A stretch of 64,000 nucleotides of DNA from Halorubrum lipolyticum DSM 21995 (lineage in GTDB: Archaea; Halobacteriota; Halobacteria; Halobacteriales; Haloferacaceae): contig NZ_AOJG01000028.1 in the NCBI RefSeq assembly GCF_000337375.1, positions 53,046 through 117,045 on the forward strand, written 5' to 3'. Shown here in pieces: positions 18,243-25,617 of this stretch (positions within the stretch are counted from its first letter, which is position 1; the number at the start of each line of letters is the position of its first letter). The translations under genes and the position numbers were made by a program. The notes under the pieces are model-generated. The model saw only the letters and a list, made by a program, of their open reading frames with translations, was not told where the DNA came from and did not search any database.

Positions 18243-19036
18243 GAATCGACGCGAGCGACGTTCGGAAGACGTACGGAGACGTGACCGCCCTCGACGGGCT
18301 TTCGCTCTCGATCCCGAGCGGGTCGACGTTCGGGATCCTGGGCACGAACGGGGCCGGGAAATCGACCCTGTTCCGCCTGCTCGTGGGCCACGACCGCCCG
18401 GACGCGGGGACGGTCGCCGTCGGCGGGTCCGACGTGACCGAGGACGGGCGGCGGATCCGCGAACGGGTCGGCTACCTCCCCGAACACGTCGGGTTTCCCG
18501 ACGGGCTCAGCGGCCGGGAGGTGCTCGCCGTCCACTCGGCGATCCGCGGCCTCCCGAGGGACGGACGGACCGCTCGCGCGGTCGAGCGCGTGGGGCTGAC
18601 CCCGGACGAGGCCGACCGCCGCGTCTCGGGCTACTCGAACGGGATGCAACGCCGGCTCGGCCTGGCGACGGTCCTGCTGCCGGACCCGGACGTCCTGATC
18701 CTGGACGAGCCGACCGCGGGGCTCGACCCGCGCGGCGTCGACGAGTTCCACGCCATCGTCGAGGAGATCACCGCCGAGACGGACGCGACGGTGGTCTTCT
18801 GCTCGCACGTCCTCCCCGAGGTCGAACGGCTCTGTGACCGTGCGGCGGTGCTCCACGACGGTCGGGTGCGTGCGTCCGGCTCCATCGAGGAGCTCGCGGC
18901 CGCCGCCCCGGAGCCGGGTGACGAGACGAGGGGGGATCGCCGCGGTCGGCGCGGGCTCCGAGCGGTCTTCCGAGCGGCGGTCGCCGACGAGCCGGCGGGA
19001 GACTCACGGGTCGACGGCGTGGAGGTGACGTCATGA
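18239..19036 (+). CDS. nosF: NosF ABC-transporter ATPase
   Basis: The protein is 265 aa from the ATG that overlaps the nosD stop. Seen: Walker A GTNGAGKST, Q-loop region YLPEHVGFPD, ABC signature YSNGMQRRLGL, Walker B VLILDEPTAGLDP, and the switch His in CSHVLPE. It energises the NosDFY complex for copper-site assembly of nitrous oxide reductase. The C-terminal extension (about 220-265) is charged and likely disordered. It overlaps nosY by 4 nt. Confidence 0.95.
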   Translation: MRIDASDVRKTYGDVTALDGLSLSIPSGSTFGILGTNGAGKSTLFRLLVGHDRPDAGTVAVGGSDVTEDGRRIRERVGYLPEHVGFPDGLSGREVLAVHSAIRGLPRDGRTARAVERVGLTPDEADRRVSGYSNGMQRRLGLATVLLPDPDVLILDEPTAGLDPRGVDEFHAIVEEITAETDATVVFCSHVLPEVERLCDRAAVLHDGRVRASGSIEELAAAAPEPGDETRGDRRGRRGLRAVFRAAVADEPAGDSRVDGVEVTS

Positions 19037-19995
19037 CGGAGACGGAGTCCGCCGAGACCCGTTCGGACGCTCTCCACCCGGACGCGGCGGTGTTCAGCGC
19101 CGGAGACGAGGACCGGGCCGACGGCGGTGAGACGCCTCCGGCGGCGGCCTCCGAGGCGACCGAAAGCGCGACTCCCGAGGGGTTTCGAGGCACGCTCCGT
19201 CACGTCTTCGTCGTCGCCGTGACCGAGTACCGGCTCGCGGTCCGGAGCCACTGGGCGCTCGCGCTCACCGGTCTGTTCGTCGTCTTCGGCGCGACGATGA
19301 TGACGTTCAGCGGCTCCGCGGTCGGGCCGGAGGGCGCGGAACGCGTGGTGGCGTCGCTGACGAGCCTCGCCGCGTACCTCATTCCGCTCTCGGCGCTCGC
19401 GCTCGGGTACGACGCCATCGTCGGCCGCGAGGACGAGGGGTGGCTCGCGATCGTGTTCTCGCTGCCCGTCCGCCGCAGCGAGGTCGTCGCCGGGACGTAC
19501 CTCGGTCGGTTGACGGTGCTCGCGGGGGCGACGGTACTCGGGTTCGGGTTCAGCGGGGCACTGCTCGTCCGCGAGTTCGGGATCGGCGAGTGGACGTCCT
19601 TCCTCGGGTTCCTCGTCGGCGCCGTCGGCGCCGGGGGCGCGTTCCTCGCGATCGCGGTACTGTTGTCGACCGTCGCTCGCGAAAAGACGCACGCGCTCGG
19701 GGCGGCGCTGCTCGTGTGGGTCTGGTTCGTCTTAGTCCACGACCTGATCGCGCTCGGCGTCGTCGCCGCGTTCGAACTTCCCGACGCCGTGCTCTCGGCG
19801 TTCGTGTTCTCGAATCCGGTGAGCGCGTTCCGCGTACTCGTGTTGAGCGGGCTCGGAACCACGGCCGGTGGGGGATTCACGGCCGTGCTCGCCGGCAGCG
19901 ACCTCTCGACGGCGTCCCTCGCGGTCGCGCTGGCCGCGTGGTGTCTCGTCCCGATCGCCGTCGCGGCGCGACTCGTCCGCCGTCGCCGGCTCTGA
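19033..19995 (+). CDS. nosY: NosY ABC-transporter permease
   Basis: The protein is 320 aa with an acidic cytoplasmic N-terminus of about 60 residues and six membrane helices. It carries the ABC-2/NosY motif region (AYLIPLSALALGYDAIVGREDEG, FSLPVRRSEV). It is the membrane partner of NosF. It is the last gene of the coupled HTH-nosZ-nosB-nosD-nosF-nosY series. No nosL (the usual copper chaperone) follows within the window. Confidence 0.94.
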   Translation: MTETESAETRSDALHPDAAVFSAGDEDRADGGETPPAAASEATESATPEGFRGTLRHVFVVAVTEYRLAVRSHWALALTGLFVVFGATMMTFSGSAVGPEGAERVVASLTSLAAYLIPLSALALGYDAIVGREDEGWLAIVFSLPVRRSEVVAGTYLGRLTVLAGATVLGFGFSGALLVREFGIGEWTSFLGFLVGAVGAGGAFLAIAVLLSTVAREKTHALGAALLVWVWFVLVHDLIALGVVAAFELPDAVLSAFVFSNPVSAFRVLVLSGLGTTAGGGFTAVLAGSDLSTASLAVALAAWCLVPIAVAARLVRRRRL

Positions 19996-20067
19996 CCGGC
20001 CCCGCAGTTCGACCTCTCGTCGATCGCCTACCGCACTCTGTCGCAGCCGACCCGTACTCTACCACCC

Positions 20068-20172
20068 ATGTGTACTCACAGCCATCACCGTCACGAAGCG
20101 ACCGCCCGAACCGACACCGAGCGAGCCGTCGAGCCGGATACGGTGACGGTCGACCCGGTCTCGTCGCTGTAG
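20068..20172 (+). CDS. Possible 34-aa His-rich metal-binding peptide
   Basis: A short open frame MCTHSHHRHEATARTDTE and on, 34 aa, ending in VDPVSSL. Its first nine residues hold one Cys and four His, a plausible Cu or Zn binding head. The rest is acidic, as in real haloarchaeal proteins. It lies between nosY and a DUF2249 gene, in the same direction. The frame is short and unproven, so this is only a candidate. Confidence 0.4.
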   Translation: MCTHSHHRHEATARTDTERAVEPDTVTVDPVSSL

Positions 20173-20233
20173 CGCGCTCCGCGCCCCCGATCGGCAGGTG
20201 CCGCGACGGACGGGAGGCACGCGACGACGGAAA

Positions 20234-20245
20234 CGAACACGTTCG
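20234..20245 (+). promoter_or_regulatory. CGAA-N4-TTCG palindrome, denitrification-type operator
   Basis: CGAACACGTTCG, a perfect 12-bp palindrome, 38 nt before the start codon of the DUF2249 gene. It belongs to the series of sites at 21690, 23434, 25584, 26140, 26343 and 27831. Confidence 0.75.
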
Positions 20246-20283
20246 GCACAACTGACGCGCCTGTCGGACGCAGATACCCGACT

Positions 20284-20556
20284 ATGACACGGAAGACGTC
20301 GGTCCTCGAAGAGACGGCCGCGCCAACTGACCGTCCGGTCGAAACGCTCGACGTCGCCGATCTCGGCCCGCCGGAGCCGCTTCGCCAGACGCTCGAACTG
20401 CTCGCGGACCTGCCGGATGAGACCGTCCTCGTTCAATACAACGACCGAGCTCCGCAGTTCCTGTTCCCGAAGCTCGCGGACCGCGGCTACGTGCACGACA
20501 CCGTCGAGACCGACGACGGCGTGGTTACGGCGATTTGGACAGACCCGGACGACTGA
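20284..20556 (+). CDS. DUF2249-domain protein
   Basis: The protein is 90 aa. The core LDVADLGPPEPLRQTLELLADLPDETVLVQYNDRAPQFLFPKLADRGY is the compact alpha/beta fold of DUF2249, a TusA-like family often found beside denitrification and heme-copper oxidase genes. Function is unproven; redox, sulfur or metal-centre handling has been guessed. A perfect CGAACACGTTCG palindrome lies 38 nt before its start, the arrangement shared by other genes of the island, so it is likely induced with nirK/nos. Confidence 0.88.
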   Translation: MTRKTSVLEETAAPTDRPVETLDVADLGPPEPLRQTLELLADLPDETVLVQYNDRAPQFLFPKLADRGYVHDTVETDDGVVTAIWTDPDD

Positions 20557-20612
20557 TGCACTCCCCGGGCGACGAGCATCGCCGCTCCCGCTGTTCCCTT
20601 TTATATATCGCA

Positions 20613-20654
20613 CCGAATAATTCGGATATCTCCCCCGTAGTTCGGGAATGCCCG
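20613..20654 (+). promoter_or_regulatory. Palindromes before halocyanin
   Basis: Two inverted repeats precede the halocyanin gene. One is CCGAA-TAA-TTCGG at 20613-20625, next to a TATATAT-like box at 20602-20608. The other is CGGG-AATG-CCCG at 20643-20654, which sits 37 nt before the start codon, matching the spacing of the CGAA-N4-TTCG sites though not their sequence. Confidence 0.4.
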
Positions 20655-20691
20655 TCGAAGGTATTCCCCCACCTCCCCTTCTTCAAACCGT

Positions 20692-21228
20692 ATGACTCGA
20701 CGCACTCTCGACCGGCGATCGTTCGTTCGAACGACTGCGGCGCTCGGCGTGACCACCGCGCTCGCCGGCTGTGGCGGCAGCAGCGGCGGCGACGGGAGCG
20801 ACGGTTCCGACGGGAGCAGCGGGGGTGACGGCTCCGATGGGGGGGACGGCTCCGACGGCGACAGCGGCGGCCAGGAGTTCCTCTCCGAGGAGCCGGACTA
20901 CGGTGGCTTCCTCGACGACGCCAACAACTACGAGCAGACCGCCGACATGACCGACTCCGACTCGGTGACCGTCGAGGTCGGCGCCGGCGATGGGCTGGCG
21001 TTCGGCCCCGCAGCGGTCGCGGTGTCGTCCGGAACGACCGTCACCTGGGAGTGGACGGGCGAGGGCGGCGACCACAACGTGTCGGGCTCCGACGGTAACT
21101 TCGAGAGCGAGACCGTCGGCGAGGAGGGCCACACCTTCGAGCACACGTTCGAGGAATCCGGCACCCATACGTACGCCTGTACGCCGCATGAGGCGGTCGG
21201 CATGAAGGGCGCCATTCACGTGGAGTGA
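20692..21228 (+). CDS. Halocyanin-type blue copper lipoprotein
   Basis: The protein is 178 aa. N-terminal twin arginine (RRSFVRTT) and lipobox (ALAGC) are followed by a Gly/Ser/Asp-rich spacer of about 40 residues. A plastocyanin-like domain carries type 1 copper ligands H (GGDHNVSG) and C-x2-H-x4-M (YACTPHEAVGM). It is a membrane-anchored extracellular electron carrier. Its place between nos genes and nirK makes it the likely electron donor to the copper nitrite and/or nitrous oxide reductases (inference). Confidence 0.95.
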   Translation: MTRRTLDRRSFVRTTAALGVTTALAGCGGSSGGDGSDGSDGSSGGDGSDGGDGSDGDSGGQEFLSEEPDYGGFLDDANNYEQTADMTDSDSVTVEVGAGDGLAFGPAAVAVSSGTTVTWEWTGEGGDHNVSGSDGNFESETVGEEGHTFEHTFEESGTHTYACTPHEAVGMKGAIHVE

Positions 21229-21293
21229 TACGCTCTCCGCCCTGAACGGACGGGACCGAGATGCGGGCCGCTCACGAGGGAATCGGAATCACC

Positions 21294-21308
21294 GGGGGGC
21301 CTTTTTAT
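21294..21308 (+). terminator. GC-to-T-tract terminator between convergent genes
   Basis: A run of G/C (GGGGGGCC) followed by TTTTTATT lies 65-80 nt after the halocyanin stop and just before the end of the convergent CGCGG gene. Archaeal termination often uses T-tracts. No hairpin is evident. Confidence 0.35.
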
Positions 21309-21312
21309 TAAC

Positions 21313-21651
21313 TCACTGCTGGACGCGATACACGTAGCCGCCGCAACCGCACTGATCGACGACGCTGGCCTCTGCGTCCGGGTAGTGGTCGTGGATCGGC
21401 GCCTCGAGATACTCCTCGGGAGTGCCGTGGTTCGGATGCGTGACGAGGTTGACGTGGTAGTCGGCGTCCGTCCGACCGATGGCCGCAAGTGCGTGCTCGA
21501 TCAGCGTCTCGCGATCGTCAGCGTACCGTTCCCGTTCGAGGTTCGCGGACCACGACGCATCGTGATCCCCGTCGAGAAACGAGGGTAACGACTCGTCGGT
21601 TTCGGAGGCAGCGGTACGTTCGGTATCAGATTGCTGGTCCCGTGTAGACAT
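21313..21651 (-). CDS. CGCGG-family putative radical-SAM-modified RiPP precursor
   Basis: The protein is 112 aa from the ATG at 21651. An upstream in-frame ATG at 21696 exists but lies inside a promoter palindrome. The C-terminal part reads VVDQCGCGGYVYRVQQ. This CGCGG core near the end, behind a conserved leader-like body (YHVNLVTHPNHGTPEEYLE, HDHYPDAEASV), is the signature of the haloarchaeal CGCGG family annotated as a target of a radical SAM enzyme. No radical SAM gene is in the window. The CGAACATGTTCG palindrome 38 nt before the start links it to the denitrification regulon. Confidence 0.82.
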   Translation of the reverse strand: MSTRDQQSDTERTAASETDESLPSFLDGDHDASWSANLERERYADDRETLIEHALAAIGRTDADYHVNLVTHPNHGTPEEYLEAPIHDHYPDAEASVVDQCGCGGYVYRVQQ

Positions 21652-21689
21652 GAATATACGTATGAGACGTACACACCTCCGTATCAGTG

Positions 21690-21701
21690 CGAACATGTTC
21701 G
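21690..21701 (-). promoter_or_regulatory. CGAA-N4-TTCG palindrome before the CGCGG gene
   Basis: CGAACATGTTCG, a perfect 12-bp palindrome, 38 nt upstream of the CGCGG precursor start on the minus strand. It has the same core and distance as at the DUF2249, DtxR-like and membrane-protein genes. Confidence 0.75.
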
Positions 21702-21800
21702 CTATGTCTCGCATTCTGGAGAGCCGGAAAGTCAGGTCGGCGGTCACGGGTGCGGTCCCAACCGATCCTCGGTTTGTCACGAATCGGCGATGCCGACGCT

Positions 21801-22472
21801 CTACGTGTCGGTGTCCGCACCGGAGTCGGATTCGATCGGATTTCGAGGGAGATCGTCGACGAACTCCCGAACGATCGTTCGTTCGACGCGTTGGAGGGTC
21901 TCGCTGCACGTGGATTTCGCGATCCCGACGTGTTCGGCGACCTCGGTCAGCGTACAGGTGCGTGGCACGTCGTAGTAACCGCGTTCGACCGCCTCGAACA
22001 ACACCTCTCGCTGCCGCTCGGTAAGCGACTCACCGGGGTTCAACCGCTGTTGAACGTACTCGACGTCGAACTCCGCACCGACGCCTCGGAGCGTCTTCCC
22101 GAAGTCGGCGACGCGCTCGTGGGCGCCGGTGATATCGATTCGAGCCACTCCGTTCTCTATCTCGACGGGCATCTCGATCGGGACGCCGGCCTGGCGTGCG
22201 GCCGTCATCAACAGGGGTGCGTGCGCCTCCACTTGGACGGTGGCGACCCCGTCACCCAGCGCCATGACCGAGACCTCCTCGATCGTGTCGTGGGCCTCTA
22301 TCGCGTCCAGCATTCCGTCGATGTCGTCAGCGGTGATCTTCACGAGCGCGAACCCCGCGCCGTCCCCGGGGGTCGCACTGAGTACCTGGATCCGCGCCTC
22401 CGGGAACGCCCGAGAGACCTCGCCGACCCAGGGTCCGTCTGGAAGGTCAACGTTGAGTCGGGCCTGTGCCAT
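21801..22472 (-). CDS. HTH-10 (bat-type) transcriptional regulator
   Basis: The protein is 223 aa. The C-terminal region LTERQREVLFEAVERGYYDVPRTCTLTEVAEHVGIAKSTCSETLQRVE is the HTH-10 domain typical of haloarchaeal Bat, DmsR and NarO proteins. The N-terminal 150 residues form a beta-rich sensor domain without the Cys cluster described for NarO. It is therefore more DmsR-like and may respond to something other than oxygen through Fe-S. Its position between the RiPP precursor and the cupins, nirK side, makes it a candidate regulator of the island and of the CGAA-N4-TTCG sites (inference). Confidence 0.88.
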   Translation of the reverse strand: MAQARLNVDLPDGPWVGEVSRAFPEARIQVLSATPGDGAGFALVKITADDIDGMLDAIEAHDTIEEVSVMALGDGVATVQVEAHAPLLMTAARQAGVPIEMPVEIENGVARIDITGAHERVADFGKTLRGVGAEFDVEYVQQRLNPGESLTERQREVLFEAVERGYYDVPRTCTLTEVAEHVGIAKSTCSETLQRVERTIVREFVDDLPRNPIESDSGADTDT

Positions 22473-22600
22473 ACCGCCTCTTAGCGGTCACGCCGGAAAT
22501 CGGTTCGTCTTCGTGTCCCGATCACAAACAAAATCTGCAGTAAGTGGACTCTCAGTGCTAATCGACGTGAGCTTCGCCCGTATCGCCCGCCGGCCTCCGG

Positions 22601-22906
22601 CTACTCGTCGGACCGAGACGCCAAGACGATCAGTGCAGTGGCGTCCTCGACGGCGCGGGGAGCGATCTCCCGATCACCGTCGAAGCGGGCCACGTCGCCC
22701 GCCGACAGCTCGTGTGTCTCGTCGACGAGCTCCAACTCGACCGTTCCCTCGATGAGATAAAACACGATCTCCCGGTCGGGATGCGAGTGGGGTGCGACTT
22801 CACCGCCCGCATCGAGGGTGAGTCTGATCGTCTTCGGTTCCGCGTCGGGGAAGACGTTGGCGTGGGGCCGTCCGTCCAGTTCGTTGAGATTGTGTATCGT
22901 CGTCAT
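22601..22906 (-). CDS. Small cupin protein
   Basis: The protein is 101 aa. It is a single cupin barrel with motif 1 HSHPDREIVFYLIEG (His, His, Glu pattern) and motif 2 LSAGDVARFDGDREIAPRA, where the usual last His is not obvious. It overlaps the upstream cupin by 4 nt (ATGA), so the two are coupled. Cupins of this kind occur beside denitrification genes in haloarchaea. The substrate is unknown. Confidence 0.85.
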   Translation of the reverse strand: MTTIHNLNELDGRPHANVFPDAEPKTIRLTLDAGGEVAPHSHPDREIVFYLIEGTVELELVDETHELSAGDVARFDGDREIAPRAVEDATALIVLASRSDE

Positions 22907-23283
22907 GCGTTGGTCGGATCGAACTCGTCAGTTCGGAGTCCCCGGCGGACCGGTTCGTGTTCGGCGTCGGTCGGCGGTGGTGCGGTAACGAGCAGCGCTT
23001 CGAGCCGCGAATCGTCGTCGGCTTTGACGCCGCGATCGGTCTCCGCCTCGACGGTCACGACGTCTCCCGGTTCGACGCGGCGTTCCTCATCGCCGTCGCG
23101 GACGAGCCCGGCGCCGGAACGGACGTCGATCACCACGTCACTGGACGGGGCGTGAACCGGGATGAACTGTCCCGGTTCGAAGTAGCCGCAGACGACTTTC
23201 ACCCGTTCGCTTCGGAACACATCGACCGTCGAGAACGTCTCGTCGTCGTACGTCCGTTCTGCATCGAAATCGATTGCCGTCAT
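22903..23283 (-). CDS. Second cupin-like protein
   Basis: The protein is 126 aa. It has a cupin-type barrel (VVCGYFEPGQFIPVHAPSSDVVIDVRSGAGLV, then VEPGDVVTVEAE), with a metal site reduced to one His in the first motif. It is translated with the following 101-aa cupin. It may pair with it as a bicupin-like dimer (inference). A 37-aa open frame ends over its start codon, and a CGAACATGTTCT site lies upstream of that. Confidence 0.8.
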   Translation of the reverse strand: MTAIDFDAERTYDDETFSTVDVFRSERVKVVCGYFEPGQFIPVHAPSSDVVIDVRSGAGLVRDGDEERRVEPGDVVTVEAETDRGVKADDDSRLEALLVTAPPPTDAEHEPVRRGLRTDEFDPTNA

Positions 23284-23393
23284 ACTGAATCACCCAGTCG
23301 ACGGGTTCCGCAATCGTTCGGCCGGACGGCGAGTCGCACCGTGATAGGCGATAACTCGATCGTCCGGACTATTTTAGGCTGGCCAAAAATCAT
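23280..23393 (-). CDS. Possible 37-aa leader peptide before the cupins
   Basis: The open frame MIFGQPKIVRTIELSPITVR and on, 37 aa, has its TGA overlapping the cupin ATG in a GTATGA arrangement. Its own ATG lies 40 nt from a CGAACATGTTCT site, which fits the spacing seen for the other genes of the regulon. It may be the true first cistron, or simply transcribed leader. No homology is recognised. Confidence 0.4.
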   Translation of the reverse strand: MIFGQPKIVRTIELSPITVRLAVRPNDCGTRRLGDSV

Positions 23394-23433
23394 CCGTTTC
23401 AGTGTATACCAGAGAGACACAATAGCGTTGGGA

Positions 23434-23445
23434 CGAACATGTTCT
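23434..23445 (-). promoter_or_regulatory. CGAA-N4-TTC(T) palindrome upstream of the cupin operon
   Basis: CGAACATGTTCT, 11 of 12 positions palindromic. It lies 40 nt upstream of the 37-aa frame and about 150 nt upstream of the first cupin. This is the same core GAACATGTTC as at 21691 and 26141. Confidence 0.65.
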
Positions 23446-23616
23446 CGTCAGATCGACCCTGTCGGTCAACTACTCGCTCTCACCTTCGTCGTCGGGAGGT
23501 CGCGGTGGAGGTCCTGTTCGACCTCGGCCATCTCCGCCTCGTAGTGAGGCCGGCCGTGTTTCGTTCCGCACGGTTCGATGACGCCCGGACGAGGTACCCC
23601 GTCGACCCATCGGACG

Positions 23617-24714
23617 CTACTCGTCGGATCCGGGGTCGTACACGTCCGAGTTCGGCTCGCCCTCGACGTCGACGACCGCGAGCGCGCCGCGCCGTCCGGC
23701 CCGCGAGAGCGCGTGGTCGACGATCTTGATCGGTCCCGGAATCGGTAGCTCCATCTCGCCGACCGTCGCCGTGCCGGGTGCGACCGCCGTGGTCTCGACG
23801 TACCTGCCGGGCGGGGAGACGAGGTCGCCGTCGCGGTAGAGCCGCGACCAGACGTTCCCGATCGGGTGCCACGAACTGGACTGGTTCGGGCCGCCGTTCA
23901 CGAAGAACACGCGGACGCTCTCGCCGACCGCGGCGCCGATTCCGCCGCGCCGGTCCTCCGTGAAGCCGTGGTGTTCGCCGTTGAACACGACGTACGTCGG
24001 GTCCTCGTCGAGCATCGCCCCGTGGTCGAAGGCGTGGTGGCCCTTCTCGCCGAGGTCGCCCTTGGTGTAGAGTTCGTGTTGTCCGAGGTAGAGTTCACGG
24101 TCCACCGCGGGCAGTCCCGCCTCGGGCTCGACGAGGATCGCGCCGAACATCCCGGAGCTGACGTGGTGGTCCATCGCCGGCACCGCGCAGTGGTAGGTGA
24201 ACAGCCCGGGGAACTCGGCGCGGAAGCTCAGTTCCGCCGCCTCGTCGCCGGGCACGAGCGTCGTGTCGACGGCCCCGCCACCGGGCCCGTACACGGCGTG
24301 GAAGTCCACGTTGTGGATGTCGCTGTTGTCGTCGGCCGGCACCTCGAACCGGAGGTTCACGGTGTCGCCCCGCCGCACTCGGATCATCGGTCCGGGGACC
24401 TGCCCCTCGAAGGTCATGTATTTGAACGTCACGCCGGGCTCGATCTCCGCGACGAGCTCCTTCGTGCGAAGGGCGATGTCGTGATCGCGAGGCTCGTCCC
24501 AGTCCACCGGCGCCGGCACGTCGGTCGGATCGGCCGCAATCCGGTCAGCGTCGACCTCGCGTGCGGGGTCCAACTCAGGGGTTACGGCCGGAGTCGTTTC
24601 GGCGGCAGGCGTCGGCTCCGCGTTCACGGGCGCGCCGATACAACCGGCGACGGCACCGACCGCTCCGATCCCGAGTGCTGCAACCATCTTCCGCCTGCTG
24701 AGGTCTTGTGACAT
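23617..24714 (-). CDS. nirK: Copper-containing nitrite reductase NirK
   Basis: The protein is 365 aa and reduces nitrite to NO outside the membrane. Seen: a twin-arginine-like start (SRRKMVAALG), a lipobox AGC with Cys25, and two cupredoxin domains. Copper ligands are visible in DFHAVYGPGG (type 1/2 His), FTYHCAVPAMDHHVSSGM (His, Cys, His, Met) and the second-domain SWHPIGNVWS (type 2 His). The promoter has a 14-bp palindrome over a TATA-like core. It is the hallmark gene of the island. Confidence 0.96.
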   Translation of the reverse strand: MSQDLSRRKMVAALGIGAVGAVAGCIGAPVNAEPTPAAETTPAVTPELDPAREVDADRIAADPTDVPAPVDWDEPRDHDIALRTKELVAEIEPGVTFKYMTFEGQVPGPMIRVRRGDTVNLRFEVPADDNSDIHNVDFHAVYGPGGGAVDTTLVPGDEAAELSFRAEFPGLFTYHCAVPAMDHHVSSGMFGAILVEPEAGLPAVDRELYLGQHELYTKGDLGEKGHHAFDHGAMLDEDPTYVVFNGEHHGFTEDRRGGIGAAVGESVRVFFVNGGPNQSSSWHPIGNVWSRLYRDGDLVSPPGRYVETTAVAPGTATVGEMELPIPGPIKIVDHALSRAGRRGALAVVDVEGEPNSDVYDPGSDE

Positions 24715-24754
24715 GATTCTTCCCTACTTCATCCGAGATGCCTTACTGATATAT

Positions 24755-24768
24755 ACAGTATATACTGT
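24755..24768 (-). promoter_or_regulatory. nirK promoter palindrome
   Basis: ACAGTATATACTGT, a perfect 14-bp palindrome with a TATA-like centre, 40 nt before the nirK start. It is at the same distance as the CGAA-N4-TTCG sites of neighbouring genes but unrelated in sequence. It may be the TATA box itself plus an operator. Confidence 0.45.
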
Positions 24769-24960
24769 TCCCTAATAGCGAGACGAAAGCGCTGCTTCCC
24801 CCAGTATGGGGGATCTTAAATACCCTACAAAATATGATATGAACAGCGGCGCATCACGACTGCTCGCGGTCGCCGTCAGATCGACTCTCCGGAGAGAGGT
24901 CGAACGATCGGTCGAACGACGGTACGGACGGTCGATCCCCGCTCGGAGACCAACGATTTG

Positions 24961-25071
24961 CTAGAGCCACTGCCATCCGAGACCGTGTATCACGATAACC
25001 GCCAGTACTCCGAAAACCCCCAGAGCCCCCATATAGAGAACCATGATAAGTCCCATCTGTTTTGTTGTCAT
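24961..25071 (-). CDS. 36-aa single-pass membrane peptide
   Basis: The open frame MTTKQMGLIMVLYMGALGVF and on, ending HGLGWQWL, is almost wholly one membrane helix. An in-frame ATG at 25101 would add 10 residues. A TATA-like TTATATAA at about 25106-25113 favours the shorter start with a leader of roughly ten bases. The gene is too short for routine gene calling. Small helices of this kind often associate with terminal oxidases or reductases. It is isolated in a 600-bp gap between nirK and a DUF2249 gene; apart from it and its promoter the gap shows nothing. Confidence 0.6.
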   Translation of the reverse strand: MTTKQMGLIMVLYMGALGVFGVLAVIVIHGLGWQWL

Positions 25072-25303
25072 CTCACCTTCAAGGATACTTGCGATTCTCA
25101 TGACATTATATAACATCCGACGCGCATAAATCCTTACAATCGTGTGTCACTCTATCGACTGATTAGAAAATTGAAACGAATTGTCCGGTGACGGACGCGG
25201 CTCCCACGAGACGGGCCGAGAGTATATCCGGTCGGTCGTCCGTCATTTCGTAGTCCCCGCTGATCGGCTCTTTCAGACCGGAATCTATGTAGATGATAGG
25301 AGT

Positions 25304-25546
25304 TCAGCAGAGCCGTTCGTGTCGAATCTCGATATACCACACGTCGGACCCGTCAGACGTCGTTTCGTACTGGAATCCGCGCTCTTCGAGGACCTGATAC
25401 AACGGCTCCGGCTCGAAGCTGTTGATCAACAGTAGCGTCTCGTCGTCGGGGAGCGCCTCGAGCTCGGCCATGATGTCTCCGAACGGTTCGCCGTCGATCT
25501 CTCGGACGTCCAGGCGTCGATCGGTCTCGTTTCGCTCAGTGGCCAT
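25304..25546 (-). CDS. DUF2249-domain protein, second copy
   Basis: The protein is 80 aa. The core LDVREIDGEPFGDIMAELEALPDDETLLLINSFEPEPLYQVLEERGF matches the DUF2249 pattern seen at 20284 (DVADL, DETVLVQY, PQFLFPKLADRGY). It has an EPEPLY motif typical of the oxidase-linked subgroup. A 16-bp palindrome CCCGAACGTATTCGGG lies 35 nt upstream; its CGAA-N4-TTCG core is 37 nt from the start. The gene is therefore likely co-induced with the other island genes. Confidence 0.85.
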   Translation of the reverse strand: MATERNETDRRLDVREIDGEPFGDIMAELEALPDDETLLLINSFEPEPLYQVLEERGFQYETTSDGSDVWYIEIRHERLC

Positions 25547-25581
25547 ATCTGTTCAAGCGTCGACGAGGAGGTGCGTGTTCC

Positions 25582-25597
25582 CCCGAACGTATTCGGG
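25582..25597 (-). promoter_or_regulatory. CGAA-N4-TTCG palindrome before the second DUF2249 gene
   Basis: CCCGAA-CGTA-TTCGGG, a 6-4-6 perfect inverted repeat. Its inner CGAACGTATTCG is 37 nt upstream of the start codon. Confidence 0.72.
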
Positions 25598-25617
25598 AAC
25601 GGTCCGGCCGGTGGTTT

